A stretch of 57,227 nucleotides of DNA from Branchiostoma floridae (taxonomy: Eukaryota; Chordata; Leptocardii; Amphioxiformes; Branchiostomatidae), in the NCBI RefSeq assembly GCF_000003815.2, contig NC_049982.1, forward strand, positions 14,411,704-14,468,930, read 5' to 3'. The translations under genes were made by a program, and so were the position numbers. How positions within the stretch are numbered: the first letter of the stretch is position 1; every line of letters begins with the position of its first letter. Shown piece by piece: positions 1-12,300 of this stretch. The notes under the pieces were generated by a model. That model was not told where the DNA came from. It saw only the letters and a list, made by a program, of their open reading frames with translations, and made no database searches.

Positions 1-236
1 AAGATTTTCTGAACTTATTCACAACCATGAGAAGGTCCGGCTCTGGCGTGACCGACTTGAGCTGTGTGGAAATGGGGCTTTACTCACAACTCATTCTTAG
101 AGTTATCGCAAGTTAGTGTTAAAACTTCGGTGATAATCAACATCGTTGAACTGATAACTCATTGCAAATGTTTTTCAATGATCGTGCGCTAACACTGTTG
201 CATCAATGCCGTGAACATGTTTTTTTAAAGACGGAA

Positions 237-300
237 ATGCTACGCCCAGCACACATCATCGTACTTGTGCTACTGATGGGACTGTATACCGTCCTATGTG
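237..300 (+). CDS. Gene A exon 1: start codon and signal peptide
   Basis: ATG at 237 opens a 21-codon segment starting [20 protein letters not shown], a short basic/polar start followed by an uninterrupted hydrophobic core, ending with a Cys codon and one base of the next codon. Donor GTAAGT follows at 301. The phase 1 end matches the entry phase of the lectin exon. The upstream 236 bases are the likely 5' UTR and promoter; no TATA box is evident. Confidence 0.85.
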
Positions 301-3300
301 GTAAGTTACAATTAAATCTAAAAATTTAAAGGCCTAAAATAATTTCTATGTTGATCTGTACTTTCATACAAAATGTTTAGAATTAGCAGCCCACAGTAAT
401 TTGCTATGAAATGTTTAAAGATACTCATAACATTATTCGGGGAACAAAGCGATTTGATAACAATGGTTGCATATCATAACTAAAAGCTGAAACGCTAGCA
501 GGAAGTTTTTGTGTAGATGGTGTAGTATAATACCAATTGTCATACATAATAGTTCCAATATTCCCTTTCATGTTTTGATACTCTTGGCCCTAGGTATACG
601 TACCTTACAGTTACGTTATTTTTGACTGTCACAGAACCAGCCTGGCAGTATGAACCTTCGTGCTACAAGACTGACCGGACACAAACCCAATGGCACGAAG
701 CTCTGGGAAAGTGTGGTGATAAAGGGGGCTACATGGCGACAGACGACAGGCCAGGGGAGTTGGACAGTATACAGCTATCCATGTTAAATGGGCAGCAGTA
801 CTGGATTGGAGCAAGGAAACTGGATGTGTTGGACAAGTTCTACTGGGTTGAAATAGGTGTGTTAATAGAAAGTGGTATACAAATTATTTCAGCTAATTTA
901 GATAAATTTAGATGTAGATAGCTTACGTGATGCGTCCTATATACTTTGATATCAATTATGCAAATAGGAATCTAATGTGCATAATCAACGAGGAAGTTGT
1001 CTAAACTCGCTCTGTTCTACTATATGACTTATAATTGCAAGATTTTGTGGGTAATGTCAATAAAGCACCCATGTTTAGGGGCAACATCTCCAAGGCCAAT
1101 CAACAATACACGATTCGTTAACACGCTTTCCTTTGATTCTTTAAACTATCCTAATATAGCAACTACACGAGACTTCTTTTCTATTTGTGTGATCAACAAC
1201 TGTTGCAAACGATCGAATTAGCAAGAAACAATTGCAACAAGACTGGCAATAAAAATGTATTATTGCCATGACGACGATTGAGGGTACAACAATACAGCTC
1301 AAATCAGAAATAGACTGGAACTTCCCTGTCGCACTATCCCTGGCACAATATACTAGCCCACCTGTAACATAAACCTACAGCCAGCAGAAATGTACTATCC
1401 CCGGTACAGCACAATGGTCTGCCAGTGACCTAAACCTACAATTGAGCACTACAGAAGTATTTCCTGTCTGCCTGTGGCGTATGGCTTGAACAAGCTCTAG
1501 AAAAGAAAATGTATCCTTCATAAAATAACATAACATAACAACCAAGACAACGTGATCTATTGTGCAGAGTTCCCCGTCTAGTTTCAAAGGACAAATTCCT
1601 CCAGGGAGCAAGTGTGACCTACATTCCACCATTGCATACCAGAGATACATCTGGAACAGATTTGGGGGGGAGGGCTTGCATACCCAGCATACTGCATTCC
1701 TGTGGAAATGCCTGTGCAATTCCTAGAATTTTTGCAGACTGAATGCAAAATATACCACTTGACGACTCCCCTGAGGCGTCGTCAAAAATGTTATGGACTA
1801 TTATTTTGCATCAGGATGTACACAACGTTACATATTATCTGATATGCTAACCAGTAGTTATATTTCATTATTGAAACAAATGTCGTCGTTAATTTGAAAG
1901 GTCGCCTTTGTTTTTCCGCAGTGTCCTCTGCAAATGGAGATTGTGTCGTTGATCCTGAATGGAAGATAGACTGCGGAGGAGACTGTGGGGCCAAGGGATG
2001 CTGCTGGCAGCCGGCGTCTGAGGGTTCTATAGAGCCCTGGTGCTCTTATCCAAACAGTTAAGACTTTTTCTGCATTTTTTAAACATTTTTTCATTATATT
2101 CCCCTGCCTCGTTTGTTTGTTTGCTTTATAGTTGTCTTCCATCTGTCCTCTAACTCTGGTCCTGCTGGCATGCCTGTGCCAATTTAACCTCCCAGATCTG
2201 ATTGCTTCATTAGATTATTTACTTTTCCATTCGGTGCGCATTGATTTGGTATGCCACATTTAAATGAGAAATGCCACAACCTCCTAGAATACAGGACCCA
2301 CTTGCATGTCTTATGCATGCGCAAATTGACAATTGTCGTGCGTTGCAGGGCTAGGGTTTTAACCCGTATCGTGCAATCCACATGTACATGAAGCATGATA
2401 ATACATAATGTATATTTTTATCCTTCCAAGTCATATTAAACTAGAGTTCCACGAACACATCTCTTCGCCAAATAATCATGCCTTTGTTCAAGACTATTAG
2501 GTCTCATTCATGTAGTACTAAATAGCACCTACCCGTCCCCAAAAGCAAATGACTGCATAAACGTGTGTTTGTAGTAGTTGAAAATTCCATTTATTCATCC
2601 CATCTGACCTCGGGTATTGTTTTTTTACAAACACACATACATTCTACTGCAGTACCAAAGGAAAATAGCCATTCCACTTGGAACATTTGACGACTCTCAA
2701 TGTCTCAAACTTTTAGAATGAGGAAAAACATGTTTCCATTGCTACGGGCTCGTTAGCACATCATTAGCATATGATCCACAGCCTCATATTACCGTCACCT
2801 TTGATGGTTTCTCTTTACACACGAGAGAAACCATCACGGCCCCCCCACTGAACCGAACCAGGACCAGGTCCGGAGGTGGCTAAGGACAGTTTGTGGAAAT
2901 ACCATCATACGCCCTTTATTCCCTCTTTAGACAGGTGATGGTTAAGCATCATATGAGGGTTAACTGACACAGGATGGTTAAAGCGACCCTAAGTGTAAAG
3001 TGCGCCTAAGTTTTATTTAGATTAATGTATGGTATGTAACTCCTCTCATCTGCTATAAAACTTGGCCAAGCTCTTAGAGCTAGCATGCATCACTCTGGTA
3101 CCGAGACATTTCTCTATGCGCAAACATAAAAAAAATCTCTAGACACTCAGAGCCTTTTTGGAGTATAATGAATGGATCACTGTTATAAGGGTCCAGCAAG
3201 CTTCCCGAGTTGATGTCTGATGTCCTCGACTGATTGACTGACTGACTGTTAGACCTGGGTATTTGGACTCTCAAAAAAGTACTAGTGTCATGCTCTCAAG

Positions 3301-6300
3301 CTACTAACAGCAAATGTGCTACCAATATCATAGCATGGATAATAATGATAAGAAGGAAGGCCTGTTTGATGGCCTATTAACACTGCTGATCTTCCCAGCC
3401 TTGATTGAAAATGCCACTTGACCACTGGCTCATATCTTAATGTTACCAGAAATATATTTTGCTCCCAGCAGAAAGACTTCTAATGAGCTTATTTGGTTTG
3501 AATATAAAGCCCTAAGCCTAGAGACACTTGTTCATGCTTCTCTCCCCTGCAAACAATTAACAGGTCAATGACATGTGTATCATCAGGCTAATCTGTTAAT
3601 CACATCTCTGATTAGATTGGTAACAGAAGCAATCTTCTAAAGTACATTGAGGAATAAGTTCCTTACATTAGATTGTCTGAAAGTTATGTCATGCTCACCC
3701 AGCTATTCAGAACTAATTCTATGAACAGCTTTTTTATTTTACCAAAGATCCAAACTTTGTAATTCAGGGCATCTCCAATTACTGGGGACTGACTTCCCGG
3801 CCACGGTATGCCAAGGCGATTAGTTCTGCCCGACCTTTGATTTGTCTTTGAATTGAGAGGTCATCTCTGTGCTAAGGCCGGGAAGAGTGAGGGCAGGGGG
3901 TTAATTTGGTGTGACTGGCTCTTGTCATGGGAAGGAGATCAGGCTTCTGCTACAGTCTGAGGGGCTAGGGTGACACTTTTGTAAGGGATGTTCTTCTCCA
4001 GGATAAGTTAAAGTAATTATATTAAATAGACCGCGATTTACATAATTAGCATCTCATTATGTTGATAATCACCCAAAGTACCTACCTACCAAAAGCAAGG
4101 AATATCCATCAATCCCCTCTGGAATTATCCTTCTTAAAAGATACGAACTATAAGACCCACTGTAGTTCCAAACAAGCTGCTAGGGGGCCCAAAATTACAC
4201 CATTTACTCCTAGTGCCAACAGCTATCCACCACTAAAAAATCATGAACCTGGCACTTCTGGAAAATTTAGGCGCAAACTTTGACGCTCACTTGCAGTACT
4301 AAAACAAGTCGCTAGGAGGCCCATTATCGAACTTGACCTTCATTTCTGTGTCCCCTACCTATCAACAAAATATCATTAGCATTCATCAAGAACATCTTGA
4401 GTTATCTTGCATACAGACAAACGCACTTACATACAAAGCCAGCTACAGCACCATAGGTAAAAGCTAGCAAAACCATTCTCGCACATGACAATCCTTTACA
4501 CAACCGCTACACACCTACCAAATATCGTAGAAATCGCCCAGCTGCATTTTGACTTATGCTTCCCGAAACAAACCTCGAAAAAATACAAAGCTCGCTGCTG
4601 TACCATAGGAAAACGCCAGGTAAACCATTTTCAAACTAGGCATGCCTCTTGACAACCGCTACACACCTACAAAAAATCAAAAAGTTCCATCCACAATTTC
4701 TCGACTTATATGTTGTTGACCTACATACAGACCCAAGTCGGCAAAAGCATACTCTATCGCCATTGGCGAAGAGAATGAAATATTCATTAGGTGGCGTCAA
4801 ACTTAAGGCTATGCCACTTATGACCAACGTGCTTTACCAAAAAATCCTTTGAATATCGACGGAGCACGGTAAAAGTCATTTAAGGACTTAGTAACCGAGT
4901 TTTAATCTTTGATGTATAGTAAGGTATTAAGATACTAATGCTATATGGTGGTGCACTAGTCATGACTACGGTGTATATGTTGCAGACTTAGCCGCAACAT
5001 CAGAGATACCCAACATTACATCCGATAAAGATGTAGACTGTCTTGTCTTGGGTAAAAACGGATTCAGTCCCATGAGTTGTGGCGGCGCTCATGAAATATT
5101 GTGTGAATCAGGTAAGTTTCCGAATTAATTGAACGCTCGTGATGTCAATGAGTGATGTACGTATGTAGTGTTGTGTACCTTAGCTCATATTCATGTCCAG
5201 GTCTGGACTTTCAGTCTGGACCTGAACCCATCATTGCATCTGTTCTTTGGAGGGGGAGCGGGTAGTGGTGCGTACCTAAACTCATATTCAGGTTCAGGTC
5301 CGGATTCAGGTCCAGCAGTTCAGGTTCAGGTCCGGACGTTTAAGTCCGGACCTGAACCCATCATCGCATATCATGTGCACTAGAATTTTTTTTTGAGGGA
5401 AAGGGGGGATGGTGCATGCATATAAAATTGCATGTGAGCATGAATTCAAATGCAATGTGAAAAATTATATACAGCCAGTGTAAACACAAAAAGTTTCTTG
5501 TCTTTTTCCAGTGCAAATTTCACTGTCTATGGAAGGTTTTAAATGGCTTAGAACAAAAAAAGGGAATATAAGTGACAGATTGCTTTTTGCAAGTCCGGAC
5601 TTGGCTCCGGACATTTAGTTTTTTTTGGGACTTGGACCTTAACATTTTTAGGTCCAATTCCAAGCCCAGGCTCTAGGTACGCACCACTAGAGGGGGTACA
5701 TATAAAATTGCATGTTAGCATGAATTTGACATGCAATGTGAAAAATACATTCAAATTATATACAGTCAGTGTAACAGAAAAGTTCAGGAATAAACGCATA
5801 ATGGTCCTTTTCCAGTGCAAATTTGGAAGGTTTTAGATGGTTTGGAACAAAACAGAGAATATAACTGAGAGATAGCTTTTTGCAAGTCCGGACTTGGTTC
5901 TCGACATTTAAGTTTTTTTTTTACTTAAACCTAATTAAACGTTTTGCAGTTCCAGTTCCGGGTTCTAGGTACGCATCACTATACGTATGTGTGTTCTAAG
6001 TCTCGAATTAGGGAAATATTTGATTACACCCAACATGCCTGTTACTCAATACCAAACGTTGTATCTAGTTACTGGATAATGTTTCTCAAGACGTCTGTTC
6101 GGCGACAAAACAAAATAACGTCTGGAGAAGAAAGTGATATCGTCATCCATGACAGTATGACAACAAAGAAAATATATTACATACATATTAAATGGTAAAT
6201 ATTGAATAACAAACCAAAGTTGGCGAACTGAAATAGGTATGTCTTTTTAAAAATATTTCAACTAATTTAATCGACAGAGCAAAAGTGTAGCATTGAAGAT

Positions 6301-9300
6301 ATCAACATCACAGCCTCATGTGGAGAAGTCGTCCATATCCAATGCCCATCAGGATTCCAACTAGAAGGAGATAATATTCTAATGTGCACTGGGGGAAACA
6401 GTGGAAGTTTCAGAGGAGTGTGGAATGGCACTGCTTCGTGTAGAAGTAGGTACACTTTCTTAACTATGTATCGTACATTTCAAACCTTGTGTGCAAGAGC
6501 AAGGGCTTAGCTATAGATAACTGAATAACATCATAAACAGCAACTGGAGCAATTTTTGAAATAGATATAATGTTTGCTCTGTAACTTTATAAAACTATAT
6601 ACACACTACATATTAGTTGAACTGATTTAACAAAAGCATAAATGTTTTGACATTTACTTGCACGAAAATTACAAAACAAAAAGGCTTACAAATCGACACA
6701 ATAATGAATTGTATCACATTTTATTTGTTGATAACAGATATCGATGACTGCTTAGCATCACCCTGTGTTCATGGCACCTGTAACGATGGCGTCAACTCCT
6801 ACACGTGCAGCTGTGACGTGGGCTATAATGGAAAAGACTGCGGAACTGGTGAGTAAATGACAAAGCTGGAATTAGTTGATATTTGTAGGTAAACAATATC
6901 TTTTTTGGCATGACATTTTTTGTTGTTTTCTTTATCTACAGAAGTCGACGAGTGCGAATCATCACCCTGTGTTCATGGCACCTGTAACGATGGCGTCAAC
7001 TCCTACACGTGCAGCTGTGACGCGGGTTTCAATGGAACAGACTGCGAAACTGGTGAGGAATTGATTTAGAATAAAATGACAAGGCTGGAATCAGTTGATA
7101 TTTCTTGCTAATCATTTTTCCAACATCACGATTTCTGATGTTTTCTTTATCTACAGAAGTCGACGAGTGCGAATCATCACCCTGTGTTCATGGCACCTGT
7201 AACGATGGCGTCAACTCCTACACGTGCAGCTGTGACGCGGGTTTCAATGGAACAGACTGCGAAACTGGTGAGGAATTGATTTAGAATGGAATTAGTTGAT
7301 ATTTGTAGCTAAACAATATCTTTTTTGGCATGATATTTTTGTTGTTTTCTTCTACAGATATTGACGAGTGCGAATCATCACCTTGTGTTCATGGCACCTG
7401 TAACGATGGCGTCAACTCCTACACGTGCAGCTGTGACGCGGGTTTCAATGGAACAGACTGCGAAACTGGTGAGGAAATGACAAAGCTGGAATTAGTTGAT
7501 ATTTGTAGCTAAACAATATCTTTTTTGGCATGATATTTTTGTTGTTTTCTTCTACGGATATTGACGAGTGCGAATCATCACCTTGTGTTCATGGCACCTG
7601 TAACGATGGCGTCAACTCCTACACGTGCAGCTGTGACGCGGGTTTCAATGGAACAGACTGCGAAACTGGTGAGGAAATGACAAAGCTGGAATTAGTTGAT
7701 ATTTGTAGCTAAACAATATCTTTTTTGGCATGATAATTTTTGTTGTTTTCTTCTACAGATATTGACGAGTGCGAATCATCACCTTGTGTTCATGGCACCT
7801 GTAACGATGGCGTCAACTCCTACACGTGCAGCTGTGACGCGGGCTTCAATGGAACAGACTGCGAAACTGGTGAGGAAATGACAAAGCTGGAATTAGTTGA
7901 TATTTGTAGGTAAACAATATCTTTTTTGGCATGACAATTTTTGTTGTTTTCTTTATCTACAGAAGTCGACGAGTGCGATTCATCACCATGTGTTCATGGC
8001 ACCTGTAACGATGGCGTCAACTCCTACACGTGCAGCTGTGACGCGGGTTTCAATGGAACAGACTGCGAAACTGGTGAGGAAATGACAAAGCTGGAATTAG
8101 TTGATATTTGTAGCTAAACAATATCTTTTTTGGCATGATAATTTTTGTTGTTTTCTTTATCTACAGAAGTCGACGAGTGCGATTCATCACCATGTGTTCA
8201 TGGCACCTGTAACGATGGCGTCAACTCCTACACGTGCAGCTGTGACGCGGGTTTCAATGGAACAGACTGCGAAACTGGTGAGGAAATGACAAAGCTGGAA
8301 TTAGTTGATATTTGTAGCTAAACAATATCTTTTTTGGCATGACAATTTTTCTTGTTTTCTTCTACAGATATTGACGAGTGCGAATCATCACCTTGTGTTC
8401 ATGGCACCTGTAACGATGGCGTCAACTCCTACACGTGCAGCTGTGACGCGGGTTTCAATGGATCAGACTGCGAAACTGGTGAGGAATTGATTTAGAATAA
8501 AATGACAAGGCTGGAATCAGTTGATATTTCTTGCTAATCATTTTTCCAACATCACGATTTCTGATGTTTTCTTTATCTACAGAAGTCGACGAGTGCGAAT
8601 CATCACCCTGTGTTCATGGCACCTGTAACGATGGCGTCAACTCCTACACGTGCAGCTGTGACGCGGGTTTCAATGGAACAGACTGCGAAACTGGTGAGGA
8701 AATGACAAAGCTGGAATTAGTTGATATTTGTAGCTAAACAATATCTTTTTTGGCATGATAATTTTTCTTGTTTTCTTATACAGATATTGACGAGTGCGAA
8801 TCATCACCCTGTGTTCATGGCACCTGTAACGATGGCGTCAACTCCTACACGTGCAGCTGTGACGCGGGCTATAATGGAACAGACTGCGAAACTGGTGAGG
8901 AAATGACAAAGCTGGAATTAGTTGATATTTGTAGGTAAACAATATCTTTTTTGGCATGATATTTTTGTTGGTTCTATCTACAGAAGTCGACGAGTGCGAA
9001 TCATCACCTTGTGTTCATGGCACCTGTAACGATGGCGTCAACTCCTACACGTGCAGATGTGACGCGGGTTTCAATGGAACAGACTGCGAAACTGGTGAGG
9101 AAATGACAAAGCTGGAATTAGTTGATATTTGTAGCTAAACAATATCTTTTTTGGCATGATAATTTTTGTTGTTTTCTTCTACAGATATTGACGAGTGCGA
9201 ATCATCACCCTGTGTTCATGGCACCTGTAACGATGGCGTCAACTCCTACACGTGCAGCTGTGACGCGGGTTTCAATGGAACAGACTGCGAAACTGGTGAG

Positions 9301-12300
9301 GAAATGACAAAGCTGGAATTAGTTGATATTTGTAGCTAAACAATACCTTTTTTGGCATGATAATTTTTCTTGTTTTCTTCTACAGATATTGACGAGTGCG
9401 AATCATCACCTTGTGTTCATGGCACCTGTAACGATGGCGTCAACTCCTACACGTGCAGCTGTGACGCGGGTTTCAATGGAACAGACTGCGAAACTGGTGA
9501 GGAAATGACAAAGCTGGAATTAGTTGATATTTGTAGCTAAACAATATCTTTTTTGGCATGATATTTTTGTTGTTTTCTTCTACAGAAGTCGACGAGTGCG
9601 AATCATCACCCTGTGTTCATGGCACCTGTAACGATGGCGTCAACTCCTACACGTGCAGCTGTGACGCGGGTTTCAATGGAACAGACTGCGAAACTGGTGA
9701 GGAAATGACAAAGCTGGAATTAGTTGATATTTGTAGCTAAACAATATCTTTTTTGGCATGATAATTTTTGTTGTTTTCTTATACAGATATTGACGAGTGC
9801 GAATCATCACCCTGTGTTCATGGCACCTGTAACGATGGCGTCAACTCCTACACGTGCAGCTGTGACGCGGGCTATAATGGAACAGACTGCGAAACTGGTG
9901 AGGAAATGACAAAGCTGGAATTAGTTGATATTTGTAGGTAAACAATATCTTTTTTGGCATGATATTTTTGTTGTTTTCTTCTACAGATATTGACGAGTGC
10001 GAATCATCACCTTGTGTTCATGGCACCTGTAACGATGGCGTCAACTCCTACACGTGCAGCTGTGACGCGGGTTTCAATGGAACAGACTGCGAAACTGGTG
10101 AGGAAATGACAAAGCTGGAATTAGTTGATATTTGTAGCTAAACAATATCTTTTTTGGCATGATAATTTTTGTTGTTTTCTTCTACAGATATTGACGAGTG
10201 CGAATCATCACCTTGTGTTCATGGCACCTGTAACGATGGCGTCAACTCCTACACGTGCAGCTGTGACGCGGGCTTCAATGGAACAGACTGCGAAACTGGT
10301 GAGGAAATGACAAAGCTGGAATTAGTTGATATTTGTAGGTAAACAATATCTTTTTTGGCATGACAATTTTTGTTGTTTTCTTTATCTACAGAAGTCGACG
10401 AGTGCGATTCATCACCATGTGTTCATGGCACCTGTAACGATGGCGTCAACTCCTACACGTGCAGCTGTGACGCGGGTTTCAATGGAACAGACTGCGAAAC
10501 TGGTGAGGAAATGACAAAGCTGGAATTAGTTGATATTTGTAGCTAAACAATATCTTTTTCGGCATGATAATTTTTGTTGTTTTCTTCTACAGATATTGAC
10601 GAGTGCGAATCATCACCCTGTGTTCATGGCACCTGTAACGATGGCGTCAACTCCTACACGTGCAGCTGTGACGCGGGCTTCAATGGAACAGACTGCGAAA
10701 CTGGTGAGGAAATGACAAAGCTGGAATTAGTTGATATTTGTAGCTAAACAATATCTTTTTTGGCATGATAATTTTTGTTGTTTTCTTCTACAGATATTGA
10801 CGAGTGCGAATCATCACCCTGTGTTCATGGCACCTGTAACGATGGCGTCAACTCCTACACGTGCAGCTGTGACGCGGGTTTCAATGGAACAGACTGCGAA
10901 ACTGGTGAGGAAATGACAAAGCTGGAATTAGTTGATATTTGTAGCTAAACAATATCTTTTTTGGCATGATAATTTTTCTTGTTTTCTTCTACAGATATTG
11001 ACGAGTGCGAATCATCACCCTGTGTTCATGGCACCTGTAACGATGGCGTCAACTCCTACACGTGCAGCTGTGACGCGGGTTTCAATGGAACAGACTGCGA
11101 AACTGGTGAGGAATTGATTTAGAATAAAATGACAAGGCTGGAATCAGTTGATATTTCTTGCTAATCATTTTTCCAACATCACGATTTCTGATGTTTTCTT
11201 TATCTACAGAAGTCGACGAGTGCGAATCATCACCCTGTGTTCATGGCACCTGTAACGATGGCGTCAACTCCTACACGTGCAGCTGTGACGCGGGTTTCAA
11301 TGGAACAGACTGCGAAACTGGTGAGGAATTGATTTAGAATAAAATGACAAGGCTGGAATCAGTTGATATTTCTTGCTAATCATTTTTCCAACATCACGAT
11401 TTCTGATGTTTTCTTTATCTACAGAAGTCGACGAGTGCGAATCATCACCCTGTGTTCATGGCACCTGTAACGATGGCGTCAACTCCTACACGTGCAGCTG
11501 TGACGCGGGTTTCAATGGAACAGACTGCGAAACTGGTGAGGAAATGACAAAGCTGGAATTAGTTGATATTTGTAGGTAAACAATATCTTTTTTGGCATGA
11601 TAATTTTTGTTGTTTTCTTATACAGATATTGACGAGTGCGAATCATCACCCTGTGTTCATGGCACCTGTAACGATGGCGTCAACTCCTACACGTGCAGCT
11701 GTGACGCGGGTTTCAATGGATCAGACTGCGAAACTGGTGAGGAATTGATTTAGAATAAAATGACAAGGCTGGAATCAGTTGATATTTCTTGCTAATCATT
11801 TTTCCAACATCACGATTTCTGATGTTTTCTTTATCTACAGAAGTCGACGAGTGCGAATCATCACCCTGTGTTCATGGCACCTGTAACGATGGCGTCAACT
11901 CCTACACGTGCAGCTGTGACGCGGGCTTCAATGGAACAGACTGCGAAACTGGTGAGGAAATGACAAAGCTGGAATTAGTTGATATTTGTAGCTAAACAAT
12001 ATCTTTTTTGGCATGATATTTTTGTTGTTTTCTTCTACAGATATTGACGAGTGCGAATCATNNNNNNNNNNNNNNNNNNNNNNNNNNNNNNNNNNNNNNN
12101 NNNNNNNNNNNNNNNNNNNNNNNNNNNNNNNNNNNNNNNNNNNNNNNNNNNNNNNNNNNNNCTACACGTGCAGCTGTGACGCGGGTTTCAATGGAACAGA
12201 CTGCGAAACTGGTGAGGAAGTGACAAAGCTGGATTAGTTGATATTTGTAGCTAAACAATATCTTTTTTGGCATGATAATTTTTGTTGTTTTCTTCTACAG

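Larger units (their letters stand above)
2057..4985 (+). other. Gene A intron 3
   Basis: About 2.9 kb between the trefoil exon and the second lectin half. It holds a perfect 12-bp hairpin (2803-2835) and a diffuse repeat-like segment (4140-4700). No exon is recognised. Confidence 0.7.
5112..6277 (+). other. Gene A intron 4
   Basis: About 1.17 kb, almost entirely occupied by two duplicated repeat structures (5174-5375 and 5404-5981). No exon is recognised. Confidence 0.7.

Noticed and set aside
6267-6455. Minus-strand 62-codon frame opposite the sushi exon
   Set aside because: It is an antisense shadow of a well-supported plus-strand exon.
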